DNA from: GCA-2746795 sp963747345
Lineage (GTDB): Bacteria > Chloroflexota > Anaerolineae > Promineifilales > Promineifilaceae
DNA length: 64,000 bases
Assembly (NCBI GenBank): GCA_963747345.1
Contig: CAVVFA010000011.1
Coordinates: forward strand, 1 to 64,000
Direction: 5' to 3'
Shown: positions 8,148 to 16,133 of the stretch, in pieces
Numbering within the stretch: the stretch's first letter is position 1
How the letters are laid out: the number at the start of each line of letters is the position of its first letter
Program-made: the position numbers and the translations under genes
The notes under the pieces: model-generated
Seen by the model: the letters and a program-made list of their open reading frames with translations, nothing else
The model's database searches: none
What the model was told of the DNA's origin: nothing

Positions 8148-8942
8148 TTACCCTACGCTGTTACTCGGGTGAGCATCTGGCCCGGCAATCTGGACCTCCT
8201 CTTCTAACCGCTGCCGCCCTTGCGTACGGTAGCTCGCCCCCTGGATAACCAGCACCTCCGCCGCGTGTGCCAGCCGGTCCAGACCGGCGCTGGCTAATAG
8301 CGGGTTGCCAAACAGGTCCGGCCACTCGCCAGGCGAACGATTGCTGGTCAGCAAGATGCTGCCCTTTTCGTAACGCTCGTTAATCACATCATACAAGTCC
8401 TCTGCGGCGGACGACGGCAGCGGCTTGAGGCCAAAGTCGTCCAGCACCAGCAGGTCAGGCCGCAAGACCATTTGCAGCCGTCGTTCCCAAGAGCCATCGG
8501 CTCGACCCCCGTGCAGATGCGCCAACATCTTGTGGGTGTTGACAAAGAGGGCGGCAAAGCCCTGCCGACACGCTTCATGCACCAGGGCTTGCGCCAGATG
8601 ACTTTTACCCACACCGGTAGGACCGCAAATAAGCAGATTGCGCCGCTGGCGGACGTAGTCACAGGCGGCCAGTTGCAGCACCCGCTGCCGGTTCAGGTGC
8701 GGATTGAAGTTGAAGTCGAAACCTTCCAGTGTTTTGGTACTGTTGACGCTGGCCCGGCGCAAGCGCAGCAGCAGTTGTTTCTGCGCCCGGCGCTCCACTT
8801 CATCCTCCAGCAGCCGCGAAAGAAACTCCACGTAGGTCCACTGTCCATCAATCGCCTGCTGGTTGCGCACAGAGAGTGTTTCCAAGACGCCTGACAGGCG
8901 CAACTGCTTCAGGTAAGGCGGTAATTGGTGTATTAGTTCCAT
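8148..8942 (-). CDS. istB: IS21 helper ATPase IstB
   Basis: A 264-residue AAA+ protein with Walker A GPTGVGKSHLA (about residue 107) and Walker B LLVLDDFG, followed by ILLTSNRSPGEW and an arginine-finger region; typical IstB length. IstB remodels target DNA and activates IstA for transposition. Its start overlaps the last 10 bases of istA, so the genes are translationally coupled. Confidence 0.93.
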   Translation of the reverse strand: MELIHQLPPYLKQLRLSGVLETLSVRNQQAIDGQWTYVEFLSRLLEDEVERRAQKQLLLRLRRASVNSTKTLEGFDFNFNPHLNRQRVLQLAACDYVRQRRNLLICGPTGVGKSHLAQALVHEACRQGFAALFVNTHKMLAHLHGGRADGSWERRLQMVLRPDLLVLDDFGLKPLPSSAAEDLYDVINERYEKGSILLTSNRSPGEWPDLFGNPLLASAGLDRLAHAAEVLVIQGASYRTQGRQRLEEEVQIAGPDAHPSNSVG

Positions 8943-10489
8943 GACAACCTCCCCTCGAAGACCGTGCCCAGCAGTTCTGCCGCCGTGCGCGCAAAGTAGC
9001 GTGCTGCGGCGGCAGGCGCGGGCGCGGGTTCGGCTGCCTGCTCTAATCCCTGCTGCAAAATGTGCTTGACCGTTTTGTAACTGGGGTCGTCGAACCGCCA
9101 GGCGCGAGCACAGGCAGCCTCCAACCGGGCGTCGCCATACCGGTCGCGCAGGGCCAGGAGACGGCGCGCCATGGGCAGCCGCTCGACCACACTGTCGGCC
9201 AACAGGCTGGCTGTTAGCCGCGCCGTCTCCGGGCCAATATCGGCCGCCGCCGTCAGGCAGCCGGGACGGTCCAGATAGAGACCAGGCAACAGTTCCGGCG
9301 GCAGGTGGGCTGGATGGGTTTGGCGCTGCCCGGCGGCCTGCGCCCGCTCGTGGGTAGCCACCAGTTGGTATTGGCTGTCATAAAGCCGCACTTCGCGGGC
9401 ACCGCCACGCGCATACAACGGCTGTCCGACCAGTCGAAAGGGCGCCGAGTAATAGCCATTGTCGAAGACAACGTGACAATCCCGGTGCAGTTTGACCTTT
9501 TTCCAGACGGTCAGATCATAGGGCGTGTCTGGCATAGGCCGCAGTCGTTTCTGCTCCGTCTCCCGAAAGCGGCCGATAGGTTGCTCTCGGGTAGTACCGT
9601 GACAGCGTTCGCCGGCCGTTGTCAGACACCAACTGCGCACATCCTGGTTGGCCTGGGTCAAGGTCGTTGCTTCTCGACCACCCAGAAAGTTGCGCTTGAC
9701 GTAATGGACGCCACCTTGTTCAACCTTCCCCTTATGTTGCGGGGTGCGCGGTCGGCAAGGGGCAATGAGAAAGCCGTAGTGTTCGGCGCATTCCCGGTAG
9801 GCCAACTGCACCTGCGGGTTTTCCCAACATGCCTGGGTAATGCCCGCTTTGAGATTGTCGATGACCACCCGCTGCGGTACGCCACTGAAAAAGGTGAAGG
9901 CGTTGCGGTGCAGCCGCAGCCAGGTGGCTACGGTTTGGTCCCAGACGAATTCCACGTATTGATGGCGGCTCCAACTGAGGGTCATGACGAAGGCCCACGC
10001 GCGGCGGGCGTGACCGCTGTCCGGGTCCAACATCAGGCCCGCATAGCCGAAATCTGCTTGCGCCTCTTCTCCTGGTTGGCATTCTACCCGCACCGTCACA
10101 TCCAGCGTCGCTGGCTCCAGACGGCGCACAAAACGGCGCACGGCATCATAGCTGCCGGTGTACCCACGCTCTTTCAGTCGTTCCCAGATGGCGGTGATTT
10201 CTACGTTTTCCTGCCGCAGCGTCACCACTACCTGCCGATACGGTTCAACGGTGGAGACGTTCTGAGGTGGAATTGTTTTGCCGAATGTCTCGGCGTACAG
10301 CTTCTGCAACTCGCTCACATCTGGCAGGTCACCTGTGAGCAGCCCCTGGGCCTCAGCCCATTCACGATATTTCTGGGCGGTGCGTCGATCTACATCGAGC
10401 TCGTCCCCAATCTGCCGGTTACTTCTCCCGGCACGCATATGTTGTAGCATAGCAATCATGTCCACGATGGTTTTGTTTCTCCTTGACAT
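8933..10489 (-). CDS. istA: IS21 transposase IstA
   Basis: A 518-residue DDE transposase. An N-terminal helix-turn-helix (GRSNRQIGDELDVDRRTAQK) is followed by a second DNA-binding region and an rve-type integrase core with the acidic residues in EEAQADFGYAG, VVIDNLKAG and KGKVEQGGVHYVKR. The C-terminal Mu-type domain is also present. It is full length and intact, so the element could still be active. A long antisense frame on the plus strand (9305-10447) is a shadow. Confidence 0.93.
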   Translation of the reverse strand: MSRRNKTIVDMIAMLQHMRAGRSNRQIGDELDVDRRTAQKYREWAEAQGLLTGDLPDVSELQKLYAETFGKTIPPQNVSTVEPYRQVVVTLRQENVEITAIWERLKERGYTGSYDAVRRFVRRLEPATLDVTVRVECQPGEEAQADFGYAGLMLDPDSGHARRAWAFVMTLSWSRHQYVEFVWDQTVATWLRLHRNAFTFFSGVPQRVVIDNLKAGITQACWENPQVQLAYRECAEHYGFLIAPCRPRTPQHKGKVEQGGVHYVKRNFLGGREATTLTQANQDVRSWCLTTAGERCHGTTREQPIGRFRETEQKRLRPMPDTPYDLTVWKKVKLHRDCHVVFDNGYYSAPFRLVGQPLYARGGAREVRLYDSQYQLVATHERAQAAGQRQTHPAHLPPELLPGLYLDRPGCLTAAADIGPETARLTASLLADSVVERLPMARRLLALRDRYGDARLEAACARAWRFDDPSYKTVKHILQQGLEQAAEPAPAPAAAARYFARTAAELLGTVFEGRLSWN

Positions 10490-10539
10490 TTGGCCTCCGA
10501 CTCGCAGTGATATGAAGTCGAAAGCTTAAACTAGAGCCA

Positions 10540-10657
10540 GCCTGAAGCCTAGCTGAGGTGGTACATCGTGGCTGCGTATTGGTGGTGCATTGTTGGTGCG
10601 TATCGGTGGTGCATAGTTGCTGCAACTACCTGGTACATTATAGGCCGCATATTGACA
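10540..10657. repeat. IS21 right end with direct repeats
   Basis: GGTGGTACA, GGTGGTGCATTGTTGGTGCG and GGTGGTGCATAG repeats precede the terminal CGCATATTGACA at 10646-10657, mirroring the left end. Confidence 0.75.
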
Positions 10658-11321
10658 ACCCTTTTGGGAATTTATTAAGATGAACCGTTTTCCCCGATTC
10701 CAACTCGGTTTCAGACCAAGTAAGCGAATCAACACGATGATAGGGTTCCTCAGGATGTTCAGACACCTGACGATTGGCTTTGAGTGGGCAGTAGTAAATC
10801 TTGTCTGCCTTTTCGATCGTTTTCATTATTTCCATGGTGGCATACCAACTATCCATCAACACGGTGCGGAACGGGAGCTTCTCAACGTAGAGAATCGTTT
10901 GCCACATGTCCAGTAAATGGTCGAGCTTACTGCGACCATCTCGTTCCGGGTCAAAGATTCGGTAATCGATGACCCAAAACTGTTCCGTATCGGGATTAAC
11001 ATAGACACAAGTCACAATGCCAATCCCCTTGATTACCTTTTTTGCATTGCCACTCCATTGGCGACGGACCAGTTCAATCATAAAGGAATGACTTTTGTCC
11101 AAAACGGTATCATCGAAAAGGATGTAGCCATTTTCCGAGAGAACTAATTCTTGTCGCACCATTTGGCGCAATTCTCGAGGAGTAAGCTTGTTATCTCTCA
11201 TCAATCGATTGATACGGTCATGACTAAATTGTTCACTATGGTCAGCAAAGTAGGTTTGAGTGTAATTGACTTGGCTGACCAATAAAAATTGACAGTAATC
11301 CCAGTGGGTTAATTTGCTCAT
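10658..11321 (-). pseudogene. IS4-like transposase, 3' part missing
   Basis: About 220 residues identical to the N-terminal two thirds of the 337-residue transposase encoded at 22349-23362 (catalytic Asp in LFDDTVLDK and in VLMDSWYA are kept). It breaks at NKFPKG, where IS21 begins; the Glu-bearing part (FHREAKQ in the intact copy) is missing. It cannot be active but its ends could still be partly recognised. Confidence 0.88.
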
Positions 11322-11363
11322 TCATCCATTATCGCAAATTCTCACTGGATTGCGTAAGTCCTA
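10658..11363 (-). mobile_element. IS4-like element, truncated copy
   Basis: It matches the intact element at 22306-23369 almost base for base from its terminal inverted repeat (GCGTAAGTCCT at 11352-11362) to the IS21 junction at 10658. Only a single base difference was noticed by eye (LLNV versus LFNV in an antisense frame). About a third of the element is missing, replaced by the IS21 end. Confidence 0.88.
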
Positions 11364-11441
11364 TAGATATAAATCCTGAAAACTCGCCTCTATTTACTAA
11401 GTAACCATGCAAAAATAAGTTAGCACTTTTACAGTTGAATA

Positions 11442-12706
11442 TCATCCACAGCAAGGACGAGGCTTGATAACGTAATTCCAAGTTGGACAAATCGACCGCG
11501 GATACAAACGAAGTGCAGCCCGCTCTTCAGCCGTGACCTTTTTCTGCTTTTCAAAGATGCGGTCAACGAGAAATGCCTTCACTTGCAGCCCGGTATCGGT
11601 CATTGTACCTCGGATATAGTTGAGCATGATGTCCCAAGAACAAAGCGGCTTGCCTGCCCAGTTGCGAGAAATCTGGCTGAACAGGCTGTATTCAACCGGG
11701 TTCCACTTGGAAGTTCCGGTTGGATAATGGCAAATCATGACCTCAATGCCAAACTGGTCGGCCACTTGTTCCTGCACCTGCTGCTTCCAGAGCCAGTAAC
11801 GACAGTTGTTGCTGCCACCGGCATCAGCCAGAATCAGCAGTTTGTCCTCGCAGCGAAAACGAGGACGGTCAGGGTCAGCCCACCACTGGGCAATGGCATA
11901 GGCAGCAAATTCTGGTGTATCGTAGGAGTTACCCACATAGACGTAACCCTGGTTATGAGTCAGGTCATAGATGCCATAAGGCACAGCACGACCGAGAGCA
12001 TCTTGAGGAAAATCGTGTACGTGAACCTGCTTTGGCTGTTGAGACCAACTGCGTCCCTGATTGAGGAAGTTGCCAATGAGTTCCTTCTTCTTAGTATCCA
12101 CGCTGATAACAGGGTAGCCAGCGGCCAAGAAGAGCTTCTTGATGCGTCGGATGTAGCGAAATTGCTTGTCTCGGTCAGGATGGCTCGGTCCAGTCAGACT
12201 TTTGCGATTGCCGTACAGTCCATACTTCAATTTTTTCAGCAAGCGTCGCACTGTGTGGGGACCAATGCGAAACCGTCGTCTGGCTAGTTGCCGAGCAATG
12301 GCGACCAAACTGTGCCGCACCCATTTCTGCTCGCTCATCGGGTCGCCGGCCATTTCCTCGGCAACAACCCCGTTGAGGGCGGTCAGAATTTCCGGTTCTT
12401 TTTTTCGACTGGTTTACGGCCACCGCCCTGGATGCGAATACGGTCATGGGGACGGGCATTCAGGTCATCGGCCATTTCTCGTCGTCCTTTGCGAATGGTG
12501 TTGATATTAATACCAGTCACGGTGCACATGTATTCTGTGCCGCCGTGTCCAATTTTTTCGGCTTCGACGGCCACATACCAGCGACGCTGCTGCTCATCAA
12601 GTCGGCTCAGCAGCAGGTTCATCAAATGATGATGCTGTTTATCTGGATGATATTCGGGTTTTTGACAATTCTCACATGGGCATTGATAGACTTCTCTGTT
12701 TGCCAT
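11442..12706 (-). CDS. ISAzo13-family transposase made by -1 frameshift of two frames
   Basis: The first frame starts at an ATG at 12706 (good ribosome-binding site GAGAGGTG) and ends at 12383; it contains a Cys-rich start (CPCENCQKP) and a helix-turn-helix (TVTGININTIRKGRREM). The second frame, in the -1 phase, continues to 11442 with the DDE core (VISVDTKKKELIGNF, LILADAGGSNNCRYW, KWNPVEYSLFS). They are joined by a slippery A_AAA_AAG at 12398-12405, so a programmed -1 shift would give a single protein of about 420 residues. This is known for some IS families; here it is inferred from sequence. Confidence 0.82.
12398..12405 (-). other. Slippery site A_AAA_AAG for -1 frameshift in ISAzo13 transposase
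   Basis: On the minus strand the codons GAA AAA AAG in the first frame can slip by one base to AAA GAA of the second frame. The first frame stops a few codons later (KNRKF then stop). Confidence 0.7.
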
Positions 12707-12782
12707 CGGTTGCACCTCTCGGTTTGAGTTGTGCCCAGAATTGTACAAAACCATTATGTTATTAACGAACGGTTACTAAACA

Positions 12783-12896
12783 ATGAAAATCCTCCTAACC
12801 GGCGGCAGTGGCGACCTCGGCACCGTGCTTGCACCCCAACTGACCCATCGCGGCGACATCCCCATCACCTTTGACGTGCGCCCGCCCCAAACAGAA
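12783..12896 (+). pseudogene. NAD-dependent epimerase/dehydratase, N-terminal fragment
   Basis: Thirty-eight codons of a Rossmann-fold epimerase or dehydrogenase remain (MKILLTGGSGDLGTVLAPQL, then GDIPITFDVRPPQ) with the nucleotide-binding GGSGDLG motif. The family sequence stops at a copy of AACGGCCGTT (12895-12904); the frame runs on to 12992 in unrelated sequence. The ISAzo13 element sits only 6 bases before the ATG. It is a remnant and cannot make an enzyme. Confidence 0.75.
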
Positions 12897-12994
12897 ACGG
12901 CCGTTTCCCTTTCCCCTCGTTTCTATTACAATGGTCTCTATCAACCACGTCCTCTACCATTCTTAATCAAAAAACATCTTGGAGAGAAATAATC

Positions 12995-13771
12995 ATGTCA
13001 GAAAATCTCAAGGTTTTCCTCAGCGTCGGACGCACCTGTAATGACCAACAAGAAAAGTTCGTACAAACCATTGAAAAATACCTGCAAATGAACGGGTTGA
13101 TCCCACAAACCGTGGGCCGCACCTATTTCTCCAGCCAACAACCCCTGGTGGCTATTGCCGAACTGATGTACCAATGCGCTGGTACCATTGTGCTGGCTTT
13201 CGAGCGCATGCACGTCATTGAAGCCATCGAAAAACGAGGCAACCCCAAAGAATCACGCTGGCAGGCTGTCAACTTGCCTAGCGTGTGGAACCAGATCGAA
13301 GCCTCTATGGGATACATGCTAGGCCATCCCCTGCTGGTTATTGTGGAAGAAAACATGAAATACGAAGGACTGCTGGAGAATGGTTATGATTGGTATGTTA
13401 AACAAGTCACCCTGGAAGACAATATCCTGGCTGATCCTGAATTTGTAGGGGTCATTGCCGACTGGAAACGGCGCGTGGAGGCTTATCAGCAGCAGTTGTC
13501 CCAAACGCCAACCCAACTAAGCACGCCAACCCGGCAAATCCCCCAAAATCTCCTCGTTTATTTGCGCCAAATCCTGGCCGACCGCTTTAGCCCAGGTGAA
13601 CTGGAAACACTCTGTTTCGATCTGAATGTGCGTTACGAAGATTTACCCGGCGAAGAACATCGGCTCAAATCTCTGCATTTGGTGCAGGAACTCGAGCGCA
13701 CAAACCGCATTGATGAACTCATCAAAGTGGGGCAAGCCATACGACCTGATATAAGCTGGAACTTAACATAA
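12995..13771 (+). CDS. Predicted conflict-system effector with C-terminal effector-associated domain
   Basis: 258 residues in two parts. The N-terminal part (1-165; LKVFLSVGRTCNDQQEKF, then IVLAFERMHV and HPLLVIVEE) looks like a TIR- or nucleoside-deoxyribosyltransferase-like alpha/beta fold; I recognise the family pattern but not a proven activity. The C-terminal 75 residues (LRQILADRFSPGELETLCFD, then LPGEEHRLKSLHLVQELER, RIDELIKVGQAIRPDI) match an effector-associated death-like adaptor domain (EAD, closest to the type with FS..EL.TLCFDL). EADs join NTPase sensors to toxic effectors in bacterial conflict systems. The start has a strong GGAGAG site; a hairpin terminator follows. No partner with the same EAD is seen here; the broken NACHT gene lies 6 kb away. 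Confidence 0.7.
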   Translation: MSENLKVFLSVGRTCNDQQEKFVQTIEKYLQMNGLIPQTVGRTYFSSQQPLVAIAELMYQCAGTIVLAFERMHVIEAIEKRGNPKESRWQAVNLPSVWNQIEASMGYMLGHPLLVIVEENMKYEGLLENGYDWYVKQVTLEDNILADPEFVGVIADWKRRVEAYQQQLSQTPTQLSTPTRQIPQNLLVYLRQILADRFSPGELETLCFDLNVRYEDLPGEEHRLKSLHLVQELERTNRIDELIKVGQAIRPDISWNLT

Positions 13772-13802
13772 TCTGACACCCTCGAAGGCTATGTTAACAA
13801 TG

Positions 13803-13836
13803 TCCTCGGCACTTCCACAAGTGTCGGGGATTTTGT
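13803..13836 (+). terminator. Rho-independent terminator after the EAD gene
   Basis: CCTCGGCACTT-CCAC-AAGTGTCGGGG stem (with G-U pairs) followed by ATTTTGTTTT, 32 bases after the stop. Confidence 0.7.
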
Positions 13837-13864
13837 TTTCCAGGCATCCGTTAAACTCTTTTTA

Positions 13865-13893
13865 TTGACAACCTGGTATGCTGGCGTTATACT
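13865..13893 (+). promoter_or_regulatory. Strong sigma70-type promoter of the chitin-disaccharide operon
   Basis: TTGACA (13865-13870), a 17-base spacer and TATACT (13888-13893): a near-consensus promoter 43 bases before the ROK regulator start. Confidence 0.8.
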
Positions 13894-13897
13894 TCCG

Positions 13898-13924
13898 CTT
13901 AGTAAGTTAAGTTAACTTACTAAG
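13898..13924. promoter_or_regulatory. Perfect 27-base operator palindrome
   Basis: CTTAGTAAGTTAA-G-TTAACTTACTAAG, perfect 13-base arms, immediately downstream of the -10 and overlapping the expected transcription start. This is the classical position for a repressor site; the ROK regulator encoded just downstream is the obvious ligand. Confidence 0.82.
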
Positions 13925-13935
13925 CAGAATGCCTT

Positions 13936-15108
13936 ATGATAAAAGCTACTCGAGAACATACCAAAACCCACAATTCCCAGCTCATTCTCAAGACGATTTA
14001 TGACCAGGGTGAAATTAGCCGCGCCGACATTGCGCGTGTTACGCATCTGACGCGGCCCACCGTTTCCAGCATTGTGGCGGAGCTTATTGATGACCAGTTT
14101 GTCATTGAGACGGGACTAGGCTCTTCGGCGGGGGGCAAGCGCCCCACGATGCTTAGTGTGGCGCACGATGCGCACCAGTTGTTGAGCATCGACCTGGGCA
14201 GTCACGAATTTCGCGGGGCGGTACTTAATTTGCGCGGCGAAATTATGCATCGCATTGACTTGCCTTCCTACCAGTTTTCGGGCGAAGAGGCGCTGGAACT
14301 CGCGTTCACACTTATTGACCAATTGGTCGCTAAAACAACGGAAAATTTGCTGGGCATTGGCATTGGCACGCCCGGTCTGGTGGACTCGAAAGCAGGCGTG
14401 ATTATCAACGCGCTCAATCTGGGCTGGGTGGATGTGGCACTGCGCGATCTTGTCAGCGACCGGTATCAAAAGCCGGTGGCTATCGCCAATGACAGTCAGA
14501 TGGCGGCACTGGCTGAGTTTACGTTTGGCGCGAATCGGGAGAGTGATAATCTGATTGTCATCAAAATTGGGCGGGGGGTTGGCGCGGGCGTCGTATTGCA
14601 CGGTCAACCTTTTTATGGCGACGGCATGGGCGCGGGTGAAATTGGACATGTGGTGGTGGCGGATAACGGCCGTTCCTGCACCTGTGGCAATCGTGGCTGT
14701 TTAGAGACGGTCGCCAGCACCACCGCCCTGTTGGCTGACGCTCAAGCAGCACTCAACCAACCAGACTTGTCGTGGGATGGTCTTGTGGCGGCGTATGGGG
14801 AAGGGGAAACGGCTACTTCGACAGGCTCAGCACAAAGCGTTATCGACATCATCAATCGCGCGGCCACCTATTTAGGCAAAGCTATCGCCGCGCTCGTGGG
14901 CAGCTACAACATCCAAAACATTGTCATGACGGGGCGTGTGTCGCAGTTTGGACAGCCGTTTCTTGATACAGTGCAGGCGGAAATGAGACGACGCGCCATG
15001 CCTCTATTGGCCGACCAGACACATGTTACTTTTGCTGAATTTGGCAACGAAGTGGTGATGCTTGGCTGTTCGGCTATGATTTTGAATGAGGAATTAGGGA
15101 TTATTTGA
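13936..15108 (+). CDS. ROK-family transcriptional repressor (NagC/XylR type) of the chitobiose operon
   Basis: 390 residues: an N-terminal winged helix-turn-helix (LILKTIYDQGEISRADIARV, then TRPTVSSIVAELI) followed by a ROK sugar-sensing domain with the zinc motif CTCGNRGCLE. It is the first gene behind a strong promoter with an overlapping palindrome, so autorepression relieved by a sugar (GlcNAc or its phosphate) is likely. The next gene starts on its stop codon. An 8-codon insert (STGSAQ-type peptide, 14814-14837) sits in the ROK domain and is encoded by a dispersed repeat. Confidence 0.9.
   Translation: MIKATREHTKTHNSQLILKTIYDQGEISRADIARVTHLTRPTVSSIVAELIDDQFVIETGLGSSAGGKRPTMLSVAHDAHQLLSIDLGSHEFRGAVLNLRGEIMHRIDLPSYQFSGEEALELAFTLIDQLVAKTTENLLGIGIGTPGLVDSKAGVIINALNLGWVDVALRDLVSDRYQKPVAIANDSQMAALAEFTFGANRESDNLIVIKIGRGVGAGVVLHGQPFYGDGMGAGEIGHVVVADNGRSCTCGNRGCLETVASTTALLADAQAALNQPDLSWDGLVAAYGEGETATSTGSAQSVIDIINRAATYLGKAIAALVGSYNIQNIVMTGRVSQFGQPFLDTVQAEMRRRAMPLLADQTHVTFAEFGNEVVMLGCSAMILNEELGII
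14814..14837 (+). repeat. 24-base TTCGACAGGCTCAGCACA element inside the ROK gene
   Basis: TACTTCGACAGGCTCAGCAC then AAAG is placed exactly between AAACGGC and CGTT, that is, inside what would otherwise be an AACGGCCGTT palindrome. It keeps the frame (8 codons). A sister insertion is at 36026-36049. Confidence 0.7.
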
Positions 15109-16064
15109 TGAGTGATTTACGCAATCTGCGCGTTGGCTTAGACATTGGCGGCACAAAAATTGAAGCGCTGTTGGTTGACGCGGATATGACCATGCTGGCT
15201 CAGGCACGCCACGCAACAGATGTCAGCCATCCTGACAATCTGGTCGCCAGTGCTGTCGCCGCTGTTGATGATGTGTTGCAGCAGGCGCATGCCACACGAG
15301 CGCAACTGTCGGGTATTGGCATTGGCGTTCCGGGGCAAGTTGATCCGGCAACTGGGGATGTGGCGCTGGCGGTGAACCTCAATTTGAGGGATTTCCCGCT
15401 TGGTCAGGTTATGTCAACTATTATCGGTGCGCCCACTTATCTGGAAAACGACGTGCGCATCGCGGCGATGGGTGTCTACCGCTGGCTGCAACAGCAAGCG
15501 CCTGTGAATAATGTGGCCTACCTGAGTATTGGCACGGGAGTGGCGGCGGGCATGGTGTTAAACGGCCGTTTACATCGCGGCAGTCACGGTATGGCAGGCG
15601 AAATCGGCCACATCACCGTTGAACCGAACGGGGCGTTGTGCAACTGCGGCGCTCGCGGCTGTTTAGAGACCATTATTGCCGGTCCGGCTATCGTGCGCCA
15701 GGCACTTGCCGTCATGCAATTTGAGCTGCCAGATAACGAAGTCCACGCTGGGCATGTTTATGACGCGGCGACCAACGGCAATCTGGCGGCGCAAGCCATC
15801 GTGGCGCGGGTGGGCGACTATCTGGCGCTCGCTATTCAGTATCTCATCATGCTTTATGATGTGGACAAAGTGGTTTTGGGCGGCGGCGTGGCGGGTGCTG
15901 GCGAGGCGTTTATGTCCCCCATTTTAACAGCGCTGGCCCACTATCGCGCCCAATGCAATTTGTTTGCCACGCTGCTTCAGGAAAACAAAATCGCCCTGCT
16001 GCCCAGCGGCTATAATGCGGGAACGTGGGGCGCGGTTTATTTAGCAAAAGAGATTAGAGATTAG
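15108..16064 (+). CDS. ROK-family sugar kinase, probable N-acetylglucosamine kinase
   Basis: A 318-residue ROK kinase: ATP-binding LDIGGTKIEALLVD near the start, SGIGIGVPGQVDPATG, the catalytic-region YLENDVR, and the zinc motif CNCGARGCLE. I chose the ATG at 15108, which overlaps the upstream TGA (TGATG), rather than the preceding in-frame TTG. Its place between the regulator and a chitobiose phosphorylase suggests that it phosphorylates the GlcNAc released by that enzyme; glucose is an alternative. The last codons and the stop are contributed by a dispersed GAGATTAG-type repeat beginning at 16050. Confidence 0.88.
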   Translation: MSDLRNLRVGLDIGGTKIEALLVDADMTMLAQARHATDVSHPDNLVASAVAAVDDVLQQAHATRAQLSGIGIGVPGQVDPATGDVALAVNLNLRDFPLGQVMSTIIGAPTYLENDVRIAAMGVYRWLQQQAPVNNVAYLSIGTGVAAGMVLNGRLHRGSHGMAGEIGHITVEPNGALCNCGARGCLETIIAGPAIVRQALAVMQFELPDNEVHAGHVYDAATNGNLAAQAIVARVGDYLALAIQYLIMLYDVDKVVLGGGVAGAGEAFMSPILTALAHYRAQCNLFATLLQENKIALLPSGYNAGTWGAVYLAKEIRD

Positions 16065-16119
16065 AGATTGGAGATTGAAGATCGCTTCAATCTCTAATCT
16101 CCAATCTCCAATTCTCCAT
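16050..16119. repeat. GAGATTGGAGATT hairpin repeat, copy 1
   Basis: GAGATTAGAGATTAGAGATT...TTGAAG-ATCG-CTTCAATCTC...CTCCAATCTCC forms a long inverted repeat between two operon genes. Relatives lie at 34048-34121 (inside a helicase gene) and 61974-62028. Confidence 0.7.
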
Positions 16120-16133
16120 ATTTTGAGGTTTTT

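Larger units (their letters stand above)
7589..10657 (-). mobile_element. IS21-family insertion sequence with three genes
   Basis: The ends are TGTCAATATGCG at 7589-7600 and its complement at 10646-10657. Each end carries several short direct repeats (TGYACCA-type) as IS21 elements have for transposase binding. It contains istA, istB and a third small gene. At about 3.07 kb it is longer than a usual two-gene IS21 element. The left flank is an IS1634 transposase and the right flank a different transposase, with no matching target duplication, so one flank was lost by deletion or recombination. Confidence 0.88.
11401..12776 (-). mobile_element. ISAzo13-family insertion sequence
   Basis: Imperfect terminal inverted repeats GTAACCATGCAAAAATAA (11401) and GTAACCGTTCGTTAATAA (complement of the 12776 end) flank a two-frame transposase. 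A TAA is found next to both ends, possibly a short target duplication. It lies 6 bases upstream of a truncated epimerase gene. Confidence 0.75.

Noticed and set aside
9305..10447. 380-residue open frame on the plus strand inside IS21
   Set aside because: It is antisense to istA, which has all transposase motifs and the operon layout.
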